A stretch of DNA of 64,000 nt from Ceratobasidium sp. AG-K (lineage: Eukaryota; Basidiomycota; Agaricomycetes; Cantharellales; Ceratobasidiaceae). This document shows, piece after piece, positions 51,209-62,076 of the stretch (positions are counted from its first letter, which is position 1; every line of letters begins with the position of its first letter). The stretch is taken from assembly GCA_037039685.1 (NCBI GenBank), contig JAWNGF010000003.1, positions 3,224,001 to 3,288,000 of the forward strand. Direction: 5' to 3'. The notes below the pieces were generated by a model. It had not been told where the DNA came from. It ran no database searches and saw only the letters and a list, made by a program, of their open reading frames with translations. Made by a program: the position numbers and the translations under genes.

Positions 51209-54200
51209 TCAATAAGCCATGCGCGCAAAGGCCGAGGTAAGCGCAAACATATAGAGTGAATGCGGGAAATGTTCGCCTAGAGCCGTGTGAGCGTCTTCGG
51301 TGCGAATTCCGAGATACAAATAAGCAAGGTGCCAATGTTGAGCGTACGCAAGCGGCTTTGTAAGCGCATCGGCGAGATTGTTGCAAGTCGGGACATAAGA
51401 TAGCTTGAAGTCTTTGCGCTCGTGGTAGTCTCGAACGAAATTGTATCGAATATCGATGTGTTTGGCTCGGGTACGATTGTTGGGAGTGCAGACATAGTCA
51501 ATGGTCGCCTGATTATCGATTAGGATCGTAGAGGGTTTAGAAATATCGATTTTGAGGCCGAAAAGAAAATATCGAAGCCAAAGGAGCTCTTGTACGGACT
51601 TGGCAAGTGATTGGAATTCGGATTCCATCGTGGAAAGTGAGGTAGTGGCCTGTTTCGATGACCACCACATTACTGGGCCACCTCCGAGCATAGCGATTCC
51701 GCCGGAGATCGATTTACGGCCGTGTTGCATGCCGTGGTCCGCATCTGTGTATATAACCTCATAAAAAGGACTGGTGCCGTCATATCAAATTCCAATGTGG
51801 GATGTGCCAGATATGTATCGAAAGCATCTCTTCATAACGTTGACATGGGATTTGTTGTAGCATGATGTAAAACGAGCTAAAAGGCAGACAACAAACATGA
51901 TATCGGGCCGGCAGCAACGAGCAAGCCAAAGTAGGCGTCCGATATTGGTTGCGTAAGAATAGTTCCACCAGATATCGGTTGCAGGCTTGAGAATTGGGTT
52001 GGTATGCAACATGGGGGAATGAGCGAATTTTGCGCTGGTAAGGTCGGCCAAATCGACAATGTTTTTAGTGTAGGTTGACATGTCGATGGAAAGGGATAAG
52101 TTGGGGCGATCTCGAGTGATATTCATGCCTAGAAATGATTTTGTCTTGCCTAAGTCTCTGCAATCGAATTGTGCTTTGATTTCGTCTTTGATCAAATTGA
52201 CGTGGCCAGCGGTGGTGCAGACAAGGAAATCGTCGACATAGCATACAAGAATCGATAGTACGCCATTAGATTCGCGTCGGAACACTGAGTGGTCGGCTGG
52301 ATTGCGTTTGTAGCCCAGGGAAACGAGTTTCTCGTTGCGGAACTTTTCCCAAAGAAATCCGGACTGATGAGCGCCATATAAGGCTTTCTTGAGCTTCATT
52401 ACAGTCGGGCCACCTTTACCGAAGCCTTCAGGGTATTCGACATAGAGTGTGCGATCGATTGGAGCATGTGTGTAAGCCCCGTGAACGTCGATCATATGGC
52501 AATTGAGATTGGCATGAGTTACGACGGAAAGAACGATTCGGATGGCGTCTAAAGCAGGCATATTCGATGAAATTTCATTATAGGACTTGCCCGGGATCTG
52601 CTGATTGCCCAGAACAACGAGACGGGCCTTGTGACGAATGATACTGTTGTTTTGATTGAGTTTAAGGCGTGTGACAAACATTGAGCCCAAGATTTGATCG
52701 CCTAGAGGTACCATGTCGTGTGGGAAATCGTCGAAAACCTCTTGTTCTTGAAGCTGGCGGAATTCTTCCATTCCTGCTTTGAGCCAGGCCTCGCCATGGT
52801 GCGGATCAGTGATTGCTTTGGACCATTTGGGGGATGAATTGTTGTGCATATAGCCATCGTGTCCAATAGTTGGTTTATCAAGTACCGTGAAGTTGTAGTC
52901 TGACCATTGATTGAAATACTCGAGTTCTTGATGGCAATTCTTGTTCATACGCTTGAGATCTTCATAAACGTCCTTGGGGAAGTGACCGTTATCGGAGCTA
53001 AGGCCTATGTAGCTCTGTTCGTAAGGATAGGCCTCCTCAGGGTCTTGGAGTACGAGTTTGTTGTGGTTGACAATGTAGTCCATAGCTTGTGCCCAATTAA
53101 CTTGTTGTGGAGTCGTAGAGGTGCTGCCACTGGTTGGATGACGATGGACAGGAGCATTAAGACGAGTAATGGATGGAATAGTAACATTTGCAAGGGTGCA
53201 AGTATGGACTTTGCAAATGGCAGGCATAGGGCGATTGGAAATGTTGCCAGATGTGAAAACTGAGTGTGCTGACTCCCCCTGTCTCTTGGTATCGCGTTTT
53301 ATGGCCTTTGAGCGAGTGCAAGAAGCGACTGGCTGTGTGTGAATTGGCTGAGTGGACTGTGAGTTGGCGTGAGATTTGGGAGTTGCCGTGGGAGTTGCTG
53401 GTTCAACTGAGTTTGATTCAACTTTGCTGGCATTCTGAGGTTTGGACTCAGTCTCCTGCTCCCCCTCACTTGGCATTTCCATCTCAGTCCAGTCTGTATC
53501 ATCAAAATTTTCATGTATCTCTGATAATCCAAGTGGTGGGGCGTCAAGCGATGAGGCGGGATCTGGTAAATGCCATGAGAAGTAAACATTTCTTGACTCT
53601 TGAATTGCATGGTGGGGCAGTGCCAGGTATTTCCATATGCCTCCGGAATTACGTCCTAGTCCTGTGAATATAGCAGTTTGGGTTTTGGCTGCCATTTTGT
53701 CTTGGCCTTTCTTTTGAAGTAAAACATGGCAAGTGGTGCCAAAAAGTTGAAAATACTTCATATCAAGGGGGTTACCGAACATTAGGACTTGAGGTATTTT
53801 CCATTCTCCATTTATTTTGGCAGGCATATTATTGTTGATTAGGCATGCGTATGCAATAGCTTCTGACCAAAGATAAGCTTTATTGCGTGTATTGGAGTGG
53901 CCATGGAGCATGCATCTTCCACGCTCAGTAAGTGATCTATTTTTGCGCTCAGTGACACTGTTTTGTTGAGATGAATAAGGTGCTGTGGTAGTTATCTCAG
54001 TGCCGGTTTTTTCACAGTGATCTTCAAGACGTTTATTGACTAGTTCCTTTCCGTTATCAAAGTTTATGTGCTTGATTTCGACTCCTTTCTGGGTGCGCAT
54101 AATGTTTCCTAGTTTGATGAACTTGTCGACAGCTTCATTTTTGTGTTTCATGAAGAAAAGAAAGGTGAAGCGGGATGCTGCGTCGGTAAAAGTGATGTAA

Positions 54201-54900
54201 TATAAGTAGCCTTGAATGGATGGTGTGTGCGCAGGTCCCCATACGTCAGAGTAAAATAAATCGCCAATATTGAAAGATTTGTTGGATGGCATATTCCTGA
54301 ATTGTTGGACAGTAGATTTGCCTTTGATACATCCAATGCAGTCAAAATGTGGGTCTTTGGTCTTGCATTTTGTCAGGGATAAAGATTTAGATATTTCCGA
54401 TAGACGAATGACGTTGCGTGGGTCAGTGTGACCAAGTATAATGTGCCAATCTTGAAGTGATTGTGCGGTATATGCGTTTTGGAATTTGTTGACAGTGGCA
54501 ATCAAGTGCCAAGAGTTACCGGTTTGGCGGTCGCCTAGTTTTTGCGCAGCGGCTACAATGTGTTCTTCCTCATAAAAGTACATCCAGTCTTCTTGAATGA
54601 CTATCTTCATCCATGGAAAGGTGTTGGTCCATGCAGAAAGGGAAATGAGGTTTACTGGTGATTTTTCGACCAGCGCCACGTTATTGAGTTCAATTTGGTC
54701 ATTATATGCGTCCTTGGATTGTGGTCATTTATTGTTAATTTTGGGCAGTGTGATTCCAATGTTGAGAGTGAGTGTGCCAAGGCCTGTAATTTCAGCTTGG
54801 CCTCTGATTCCCATGACTGTTGATTTGATGGGAGTGAAATTGGTTAGATGTTCTTGCCTATTAGTGACGTGACAGGAAGCGCCGGAATCTATAATCCAGG
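51209..54900 (-). pseudogene. Copia G pol (protease, integrase, RT, RNase H), two TGA stops
   Basis: Same frame as gag. Protease WIIDSGASCHVT near 54898; a TGA near 54727 (after INNK). Integrase has WHIILGHTDPRN, CIGCIKGKS and the core with DVWGPAHTP, NFDNGKE and SVTERKNRSL. RT has MIDVHGAYTHAPI and YVDDFLV. A TGA at 51785-51787 follows SHIGI, where LGIRY is typical. RNase H continues with YTDADHG, KSISGGI, STMESEFQ, DNQATID and LADALTKPL to 51209. Both TGAs fit CGA to TGA. Catalytic residues are otherwise intact. Confidence 0.92.
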
Positions 54901-55063
54901 TATCATTAGTAGCAAAGCTATATTGCGTTTCGGTTTGACCAAAGAGATTTGTCGGGTTGAACTTTGCTATTATTTCCTGTTTAATGGACTCAGGAAGGTC
55001 CTCAATGTGAGTTTCTTGCTTTGCAATGAGAGGTTGAGCTTGTCGTTCAAAGTGGTTGGCAAG

Positions 55064-56672
55064 TCAAGATGTTGTGAAGACAAAAGCGACTTCCGTATTG
55101 TCAGAACTTGCAAAATTTGCTTGTTCGCCTTGATTTTCATTGTTGTTGCTTTGTCGCTCATTGTTGTTATGTTGTCCTTGACCATTGTTGTTGGATTGTC
55201 CTCCTTGGTTGTTGTTATTTTGTCCTCTGTTGTTGTTGTTACCTTGATAGTTGCTTCGTCCTTGATTATTGTTATTGTTGCCGCGCTTGTAATTTCCCCC
55301 GCCTGGTTTGCGACAATCGCGTTTAATATGCCCAATAATGCCACAATTGTTGCAAGTGATAGTAAGTCTATCAGTGGCTCGAGGTTGTCGATTTCCGCAA
55401 TTATTATTGTTGTTTTGTTGCATATAGTAGGCTTTTTCACTATTTTGGGCTTTACGGCGGTGGAATTCAGCAAGTAGACGCGACGTGACATCAGCTGAGA
55501 TCTGGATGCCTTCAGGATTGGTTGATGAGGGTGTTTGATCAATGACCGCAACTAAGTATTGCCAGGATTTGGGTAAGGATGCAAGGAGTTGTCGTATAAA
55601 CTCAAGTTCGATAATTGGGTTTGAGTTTTCAGCAAGTAAGGCAGTATTGAGTTTATCGAATGTTGACCTTAGTTTCTTAATGTGTTCCTTGAGATCATCG
55701 CCTTCTGACATACGTAGTCCGGTAAATTGGTTTCGGAGTAGAGTCATGGCCGCAGTGCCAATGTTTTGGTAGACTTGTCTTAAACGGGCCCAGACTGCTG
55801 ATGCGGTGTCGAGTCTTGCTACGTGGACCATTGGGGCTGACTCTATGCGTCGTCTGATAACTCCAAGTGCCTTCCGATTGTTCTTTTCCCATTCATTGAC
55901 TGTTTGTTGTGTAATTTCAGTTATGGCTGCAGCTATTACATTGCCGTTTGTATCTTGTTGTTCAGGTACTGCTGCTCGAACGACGAGTCGTGTGGAGTTA
56001 TTGCCATTCACATATTCCCATAGGTCGGTTTCGATTAGCATATCTTGCATTTGTACGTTCCATACTGGGTAATTATCGCGTCCAGTAAGCAATGGGATCT
56101 TGAAGTTGTTGTCAGATATATTGACTTGTGCCATTTTGGGATGAGGAGGAGCCGGATGGAATGTGACGAATCGGATTCGTGGTGTAATAGGTGGTGAGGG
56201 GTAGCCGACGTGTTCTAATTCGAAAAGGAAAGGTTCGGTTGCTCGGATAAGCTGGCGAGTGAGTTCTGCGGCTTCGTCGGGTGAATGTAATGCTATAAGC
56301 GCTTCGTAATCGGCAAGAAATGACAATAATCGATGGTATTCGGTGCTAAACGGGGCCGAGTTTATGAGCTGATTGTGTAGCTCGTCAATGTAACGTGGTT
56401 GATAAGTCGGGTTGGATGCCGGGGATCCAGGTAGTTCGAATTCGGCTTCAGCGTATTGATTTGTATTTACAAATCCGGTCGGTTCGGGATCAGCAAATTC
56501 GGGTTGTAAGTCAAGTGAGACTTCGTCGGAAGATGTATGCTCGGGTGAGACTTGTACGGGCCGGCGTTGTGGTGATCCCTCAGGTGTTGAGAGCTGGAGA
56601 TTATCCGAAGAGTATGTAGACACAGTGGGCGAGTTTAAACGGGGTCGAAATTAACAGTGCTCAGGGCTCATA
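55064..56672 (-). pseudogene. Copia G gag, stop at 55064 and possible early stop
   Basis: The frame is open from 56623 to a TGA at 55064-55066 and encodes FKIPLLTGRDNYPVWNVQM (copia Gag), VWARLRQVYQNI and a zinc knuckle CNNCGIIGHIKRDC. An extreme Asn/Gln/Gly tail follows. The frame is also in register with the ATG inside the PBS (56672-56670; MSPEHC, then TAA), so either a later non-ATG or spliced start is used or the TAA is a lesion. Past the TGA the frame continues directly into pol, showing one ancestral gag-pol polyprotein. Confidence 0.85.
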
Positions 56673-56675
56673 ACC
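56662..56675 (-). promoter_or_regulatory. Primer-binding site of copia G, initiator tRNA-Met anticodon arm
   Basis: The minus strand reads GGTTATGAGCCCTG directly after the 5' LTR, identical to F over 14 bases although the flanking sequence differs. Confidence 0.82.
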
Positions 56676-56933
56676 TGTTGAGGATCACTCGAGAACGTCT
56701 CGACACTCAAAGCTAGGTCTTAGCGAAGTAGAGCAGTGGAAAGCGAATTGTATATGACTGAATCGATGTATATACAACGTTTATACAGCCTCTATTTATA
56801 CACGCTAAAGATACTATGTATATACGACAGAAATACGTGTTGACACGAATGTACAACACACAAATGAGATACGAGCTCGGAAACACGCAGACGACACGCA
56901 TGTAAGTACGTGTATGATTACCAAATTACAACA
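56676..56933 (-). repeat. 5' LTR of copia G (258 bp)
   Basis: Ends TGTTG...CAACA. It contains several TATATA runs on both sides of 56770-56825. Confidence 0.95.
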
Positions 56934-57916
56934 TACTCCGTGATGGCAATAACTTGGCGATAATTTTGGCTCACGTCGACGACATGCTTCTAGCCGGTAA
57001 ACCTCTATCCTTTCTGGAGGGTATCAAGTCGAAAATGCGCAAATCGTTTGACATTGTTGATCTAGGCGAGGCACGGATGTTTGTTGGGGTCGAAATCGAG
57101 CGCAATCGCGCGGCCGGCACACTGAAAATATGCCAAAAGCGATACATTCACGACATTATCACTCGATTCAGTATGGCTGAGTCAAAATCATGCAAAACGC
57201 CCATGGCCGAGTCTCCAAACCTGCCTAAACTCGTGTCCCCCACCATAGATCAAACTCTTTATCAACAAGCTGTCAGATCGCTCATGTATGCGATGATATC
57301 CACTCGTCCCGACATTGCTTTCGCGACAGGATTGCTTGCACAACATGCAGCAAACCCGGGAGACGAGCATTGGCTGGCGATAAAGCGGGTTCTCAGGTAT
57401 CTTCAAGGCACGCAAAAGCTCGGAATTGTTTTTGATTGATCCAAACCGCTCAAACTCATTGGGTACGTCGATGCGGACTATGCTGGCGATCCTAATACAA
57501 GCCGATCGACTACTGGGTGGGCTTTCATAATGGCTGGAGGGGTTGTCGCATGGTCATCTCGAAAACAGCCAACCATTTCGCTATCCAGCACCGAAGCCGA
57601 ATACGTTGCTGCTGCGAGCGCAGCACGAGAACTCATCTGGCTACGCCAATTCCTTGCCGAACTCGGAGTCGCTGCCAATGGTCCGACTACGCTACTTACC
57701 GATAATCAATCAAGTATTGCATTAGCCAAGAACCCCGTCAATCATCAAAACACGAAGCATATTCGAGTCAAACACCATTTTATTCGTGAGATGGTTGCTC
57801 TCCACGAACTCGATCTGCAGTTCATTCCAACCGACCAACAAGTCGCCGATGTGCTTACCAAGCCACTCGGACGCATCAAATTCCCCGGTTTCGTTACTGG
57901 GATGGGAATGTCTTAA
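56934..57916 (+). pseudogene. Copia F reverse transcriptase end and RNase H
   Basis: Resumes the F RT with AHVDDMLLAG, where the usual Tyr of YVDD is His. Then KMRKSFDIVDLGEARMFVG, PDIAFATGLLAQ and RNase H with YVDADYAGDPNTSRSTTG, STEAEYVAAAS, DNQSSIAL and VADVLTKPL. One TGA at 57437-57439 (after LGIVFD). The frame ends at 57914-57916, shortly before the 3' LTR. Confidence 0.92.
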
Positions 57917-57957
57917 TTCTTAATTCTTTTCATTTTCCGCATAATCCTGAGTGGGCG

Positions 57958-58227
57958 TGTTGAATATTCAGTCTTATACGTGTATATATGCGTATCACGT
58001 GATAGTGTTCCACATGGACTTGCGCTTCGGGGAAATTTTATCCTCAGTTCTCTACTCTCAAGTAGCACGAGCTGAGGTATAGTCTAGATTTTATCCTTTA
58101 TATTCTTTTGCTTATATTACCTGTAGTTACATCGATTTCCAGGTATATACATGCACAGTTCTCTACTCTCAAGTAGCACGAGCTGAGTTACATCGATTTC
58201 CAGCTCGGCACTGCGCATATCACAATA
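57958..58227 (+). repeat. 3' LTR of copia F (270 bp)
   Basis: Near-identical to 23726-23995, including the internal duplications; the visible difference CGATTT versus CAATTT is a CpG transition. Preceded by the purine stretch GAGTGGGCG and followed by ATCGT. Confidence 0.92.
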
Positions 58228-58232
58228 ATCGT

Positions 58233-61200
58233 AAACCTCAGTTAGGCTAATGCACGGATATCGGGCCGTCAACTCAAGAATATGGTGAGCACATACTTTT
58301 GTTAGTATGAACAATGAAGTCGCTCCGACGTACAGAGTAAAGAGTTCACCGGGTCGACCTGATTCCCTTTCAGCAAGTATGCAAGGGGTAGATGTTTCGA
58401 TTCTGGATGGTTCTCCTATGTTAGTTTCCTGGACCGTACCCCGCTACAATTTCGCTGTTTGCCTGTTCGTAGGCGATCCGTCCAGACCCAACACTCCAAT
58501 CCCTCGAAGCCACCTTGCACCAATCTTGCCTCTACCTCTTGATAGGGTAGGAACTCCTGGCCGAGGATATTGCATTGTTGAAGATCGAGTTTTGACTCCC
58601 AGTGCGAGCGGAATCCGGAAATGAATAAGCTAGTTAGGGTCCTGGTTCACACTTGCATTAGTACAAACCACGCGAACTCAGGATGAATAGACCCACTAGG
58701 TTGAGCCAAGGATACTCGCAAAATATAGTCCCACTCTCATATCACACGTACTCAAATCGCATACATAATCGAGCTCCCAAAGAAATCTCGTGGAGCGGCT
58801 GGATGGCAATCTTGGTGGGGCATCATCGAGTCCTTTCTGCCATCCATTGATGTAACGGTTGTGACCTTGTGTATCTGAGCGCCACTTCCGACAGCTCCTA
58901 CATGGAGGCAGCAATGTATCAGTCTGAGTGAATTGACCAAAAGGGCAGTTAACAGTTGGTCTTGATTTCATCGTAAACCGGCGAGACGTACGAGCTCATG
59001 ACGCCTGGCACCAAACCCGCTCCCCTGAGCCTTGGGCGAATATCGCCTTCGCTCCATGGTCCCTTCGCTCGGTCCCTATGTTTGGATCGTCACGCACTTG
59101 GCTTAGGCGGCTGTATAGAAATATGGTTAATGCGTCCTACCGTTTTCGGGGTGATACCGATCGGTTGATGTGAAATCCAGAGTGCCGCACGCGAGTTGGC
59201 TAACCCGGAACCCCTAGAATTACCCAAATGATGAGGTATATACGTGACTCGACCTGACTAGTCAAATAAGAGGAGAGTTTGCCTCGCCTGGCATTGGTCA
59301 AACCAAACGTAGGCAGCAGTTCCTGGACTGGAGATCGCGATCAAGAAGTGGGGGCATCGCCGATCCATTTAGCAAATAGCTCGGCAAATAAAACGCGCTT
59401 ACCGATGAAGTTACGGCCTTGGTGTGGAACTCTAGTCCGGCCATGCGGTTTCCCGATGTTGAGATCCACTCGGACCTGCCGACTTGAGCTTCCACCTCAT
59501 TTCGCGACTATCCGAGCCCAAGCACCAGTTATCTGCTGTTCCAGGGACTATCATCGTGCTCTACAAAAATCTAGAAAGGTCAGTAAACTTGATATCGATA
59601 ATTGAAACCCACCAGGTTTTACTACTTCACGTCGGGCGGTCGCTTTCCTACCATACATGCATCCCTCGCGCCTCGGACCAAAAAGCTTGTTCCGCATTGC
59701 GACCTCGAAGGCTCCCCGACTGGCCTGTCCATCATCATGTCCCCTCCACAACTAGGTCTTTTCCACCACCATACACAATACGCCCCCAGTCGCCTCGTAC
59801 GCTTTGAAATTCCGTCACTCGCCAACTTCACGGTCCCAAGTACCTCGAACGTCAAACGCTGATCAAGGTTTTACCCAGCCAAGGGATAACCAAGGGTGAA
59901 GGCCTGGTGGACAAGCATCGGGGGACTATTGGCCAGTATATCGGGTTTGAGTGACGTAACGGATAGGACCACCGGGTCATTCAAATCGGCCGAGTAGGGG
60001 GCAAGAGTCCGAAACTGCGTGGTGGGGGATGCGCTTGACCTATGGTGGACAGGCGCGCGACTGTAGAGTGGATTCTGGGCCCTGGCGCGCTTATGTCAAC
60101 GTTAGTTCATACGGGCACACCAAACCGCGAGATGGAAAGATTTACCAAAGCCAGCGAGAGATGTACTCGATAAACTAAAAAGCTCCGCACGTGCGAATCG
60201 TGGAGTCCTCTGGGTCGGCCCGAAGCCGAAGCAACGCTCGGCCCAGCCTTGGACCCCCAAAACCTGACCAGCCCACGACATATTCTGATGTCTAATCCAT
60301 CCTCCTTCGCGGCTCGGTACGCGCAGCCTCCGGATCGAGTGCATCCAAACTCGGTCTCGAAACTCTTTTCAAGGAGCCTTGCTCAAATTGTGCTGACAAG
60401 CAAGAACCGCGGGTAGGGACTAAATCATTTTCAAACTTGGTGTCTAGCCAAGTGCGGGAACGAGGCGCGAGAGAGGGACGGGCTCTGGACCTTATATCGT
60501 TCTGCTTGACGTAGGTAGGATCAAATAGGAGAAAGGCCGCTGGATGCTACCCGTGAAATCGCGACCAAAGAAGCTGAAGCTCGATCAAGACGTTGGACGG
60601 ATCGACGGGGAGGTTTACTCACACATGACACCGTTGTACGCGTGCGACTTTCTTAGACCAGTCTCGTGGCCCCGAACCAGAGGACTTGATGTGTTCCACT
60701 ATCCACGCGCACCTGATTTCGACCTTCGCACCTACCTATCGACCTACCTACTCGACTCGAAATTACATGTAGGAAGTGTTCCACTCGAGCAGTGCGGTAA
60801 TTTTTGCGTTGTTTGAGTTGGTCGAGTAGGGAACTGAAACCTGACACGGCGTTGGTGAGACGGCGGAGACGGGCAATGAGTCCTTTAACTGGCGGAAGCC
60901 AGAAATGAAGGGTGGAGCGTTGACCCAGGCCAGCGTGGGTACGGCTGGTCCACTGAAAACGTCTACGCGAGGATTCGGTGAATTCTAGAGCCTGGAACGT
61001 CCTCGGTTAGGATTAGCTGCGAAATTGAACAAGAAGGCACACTAGTTATAGCTGGTAATGCAACTTGCGTTACCATTTCCCATTTACCGTATGCTTCAGA
61101 GGAGTGGGTTGACGAGTGCTGATGGAGAGAGCATGGCACTTGTAAACTGGGGCATTAGGCATCGAACATCCGGATGATGCCTGTTTATTGGAGCGGACTA

Positions 61201-62076
61201 CGTAAATAAATAAGAAAGGCAAAGAGAGAGTTCGAATAAGCCGGTAAAGAACTATGGACACCAAAATGCTTACAAGATCTTGGCCACGTCCATCACCCAC
61301 TCTCATTGGCAGCCAGCGAGTCTCGTCAGGAACGAATTCCATCTTCCTCTTGGGATTAATCATTGGCCATTCATTTGTCGCTACGCGAGCCGCGCAGATT
61401 TCATTCCGCAACGTTCGCACAGATCGCGTGAGTGCAGCAGCACGAGACCGAGACCATGTCATGGCTGATCTCGAACCCTGCCAGCCATCAACCGAACTAA
61501 ACAGTACCTAGCGCCTGGCGCGACCACTATCTTCCAACTACAACAAACGACAAACGTAGATGTCTCACTTCTAGGGGTCAATCCACAGGCCCCCCACAGA
61601 GAAAATTGATAGCCGACAGGAACGCAATTCTTTCCTCTTTTCATCCCACTTCAAGTCTCGCCGTCGACGAGATGTCCATAGCAGAACCGTTAACGGCAAT
61701 GAGCGGATGGCCTCCATGATCCCATATGTTACGTGCGCTAATGATATTATCATCCCGACGGTGGATGTATTTCCAAAGCAAGACCTTGAGAGCGTCAACG
61801 TCTCATCTTTTTTTGCGCCGACGACCGTTCGCATGGACCGTACAAATATGCACCATTTCACCCGCCTCAGGTCGGAATTTTCGCGGCCGAAATTGTACTC
61901 ATGGCACATAGGATAGTCTGAGTAGTATTACAATTTGACAATCGAGATTCGCGACCAGTACACCACAGCAGCATGCATGCATCTCGCATAACACAGCCGA
62001 TGTTAGGCAACCCCTTTCGCGCACTGAAGTATATCGCATACATTGAGTAATTAATAACTTTCGGAATAAGCTCATC
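58233..62076. other. Intergenic region; no gene recognised
   Basis: About 3.8 kb of CpG-rich DNA. Frames of up to about 130 codons occur on both strands (for example 59279-59605 plus, 61070-61462 minus), but none has a recognisable domain, consistent splice structure or low-complexity signature. Small or non-coding genes cannot be excluded. Confidence 0.5.

Larger units (their letters stand above)
50483..56933 (-). mobile_element. Ty1/copia element G, minus strand, inserted in F
   Basis: Two 258-bp LTRs (the left one enlarged by a solo A LTR) and the target duplication TACTC (50478-50482, 56934-56938). Own length about 5.99 kb. The body is a single gag-pol frame with only three TGA stops. 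All three differences I see between its LTRs are CG/CA (AGCGAAG/AGCAAAG, TACGACA/TACAACA, CACGAAT/CACAAAT). G inserted into the RT of F, and rejoining the two flanks restores the F frame. Confidence 0.95.
23726..58227 (+). mobile_element. Ty1/copia element F, 34.5 kb with nested insertions
   Basis: Plus-strand copia element with 270-bp LTRs at both ends, gag, protease, integrase, then RT and RNase H, in the copia order. Its body survives as 23996-24620, 25034-25264, 25679-27768, 49929-50482 and 56934-57957, each break being a later insertion with its own target duplication. The F duplication is ATTGT (23721-23725) against ATCGT (58228-58232), one CpG transition apart. Its own sequence is about 5.3 kb. 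It is the oldest insertion here and its ORF has at least eight TGA stops and one TAG. Confidence 0.92.

Noticed and set aside
51785..55066. TGA as a recoded sense codon or programmed readthrough
   Set aside because: TGA positions differ between elements and coincide with Arg codons in intact relatives. Host genes read normally, and A2 gag and pol have no internal TGA.
59279..59862. Overlapping ORFs in the 58-62 kb intergenic region
   Set aside because: No domain, no consistent reading frame, no splice pattern; CpG-rich DNA gives long chance ORFs.
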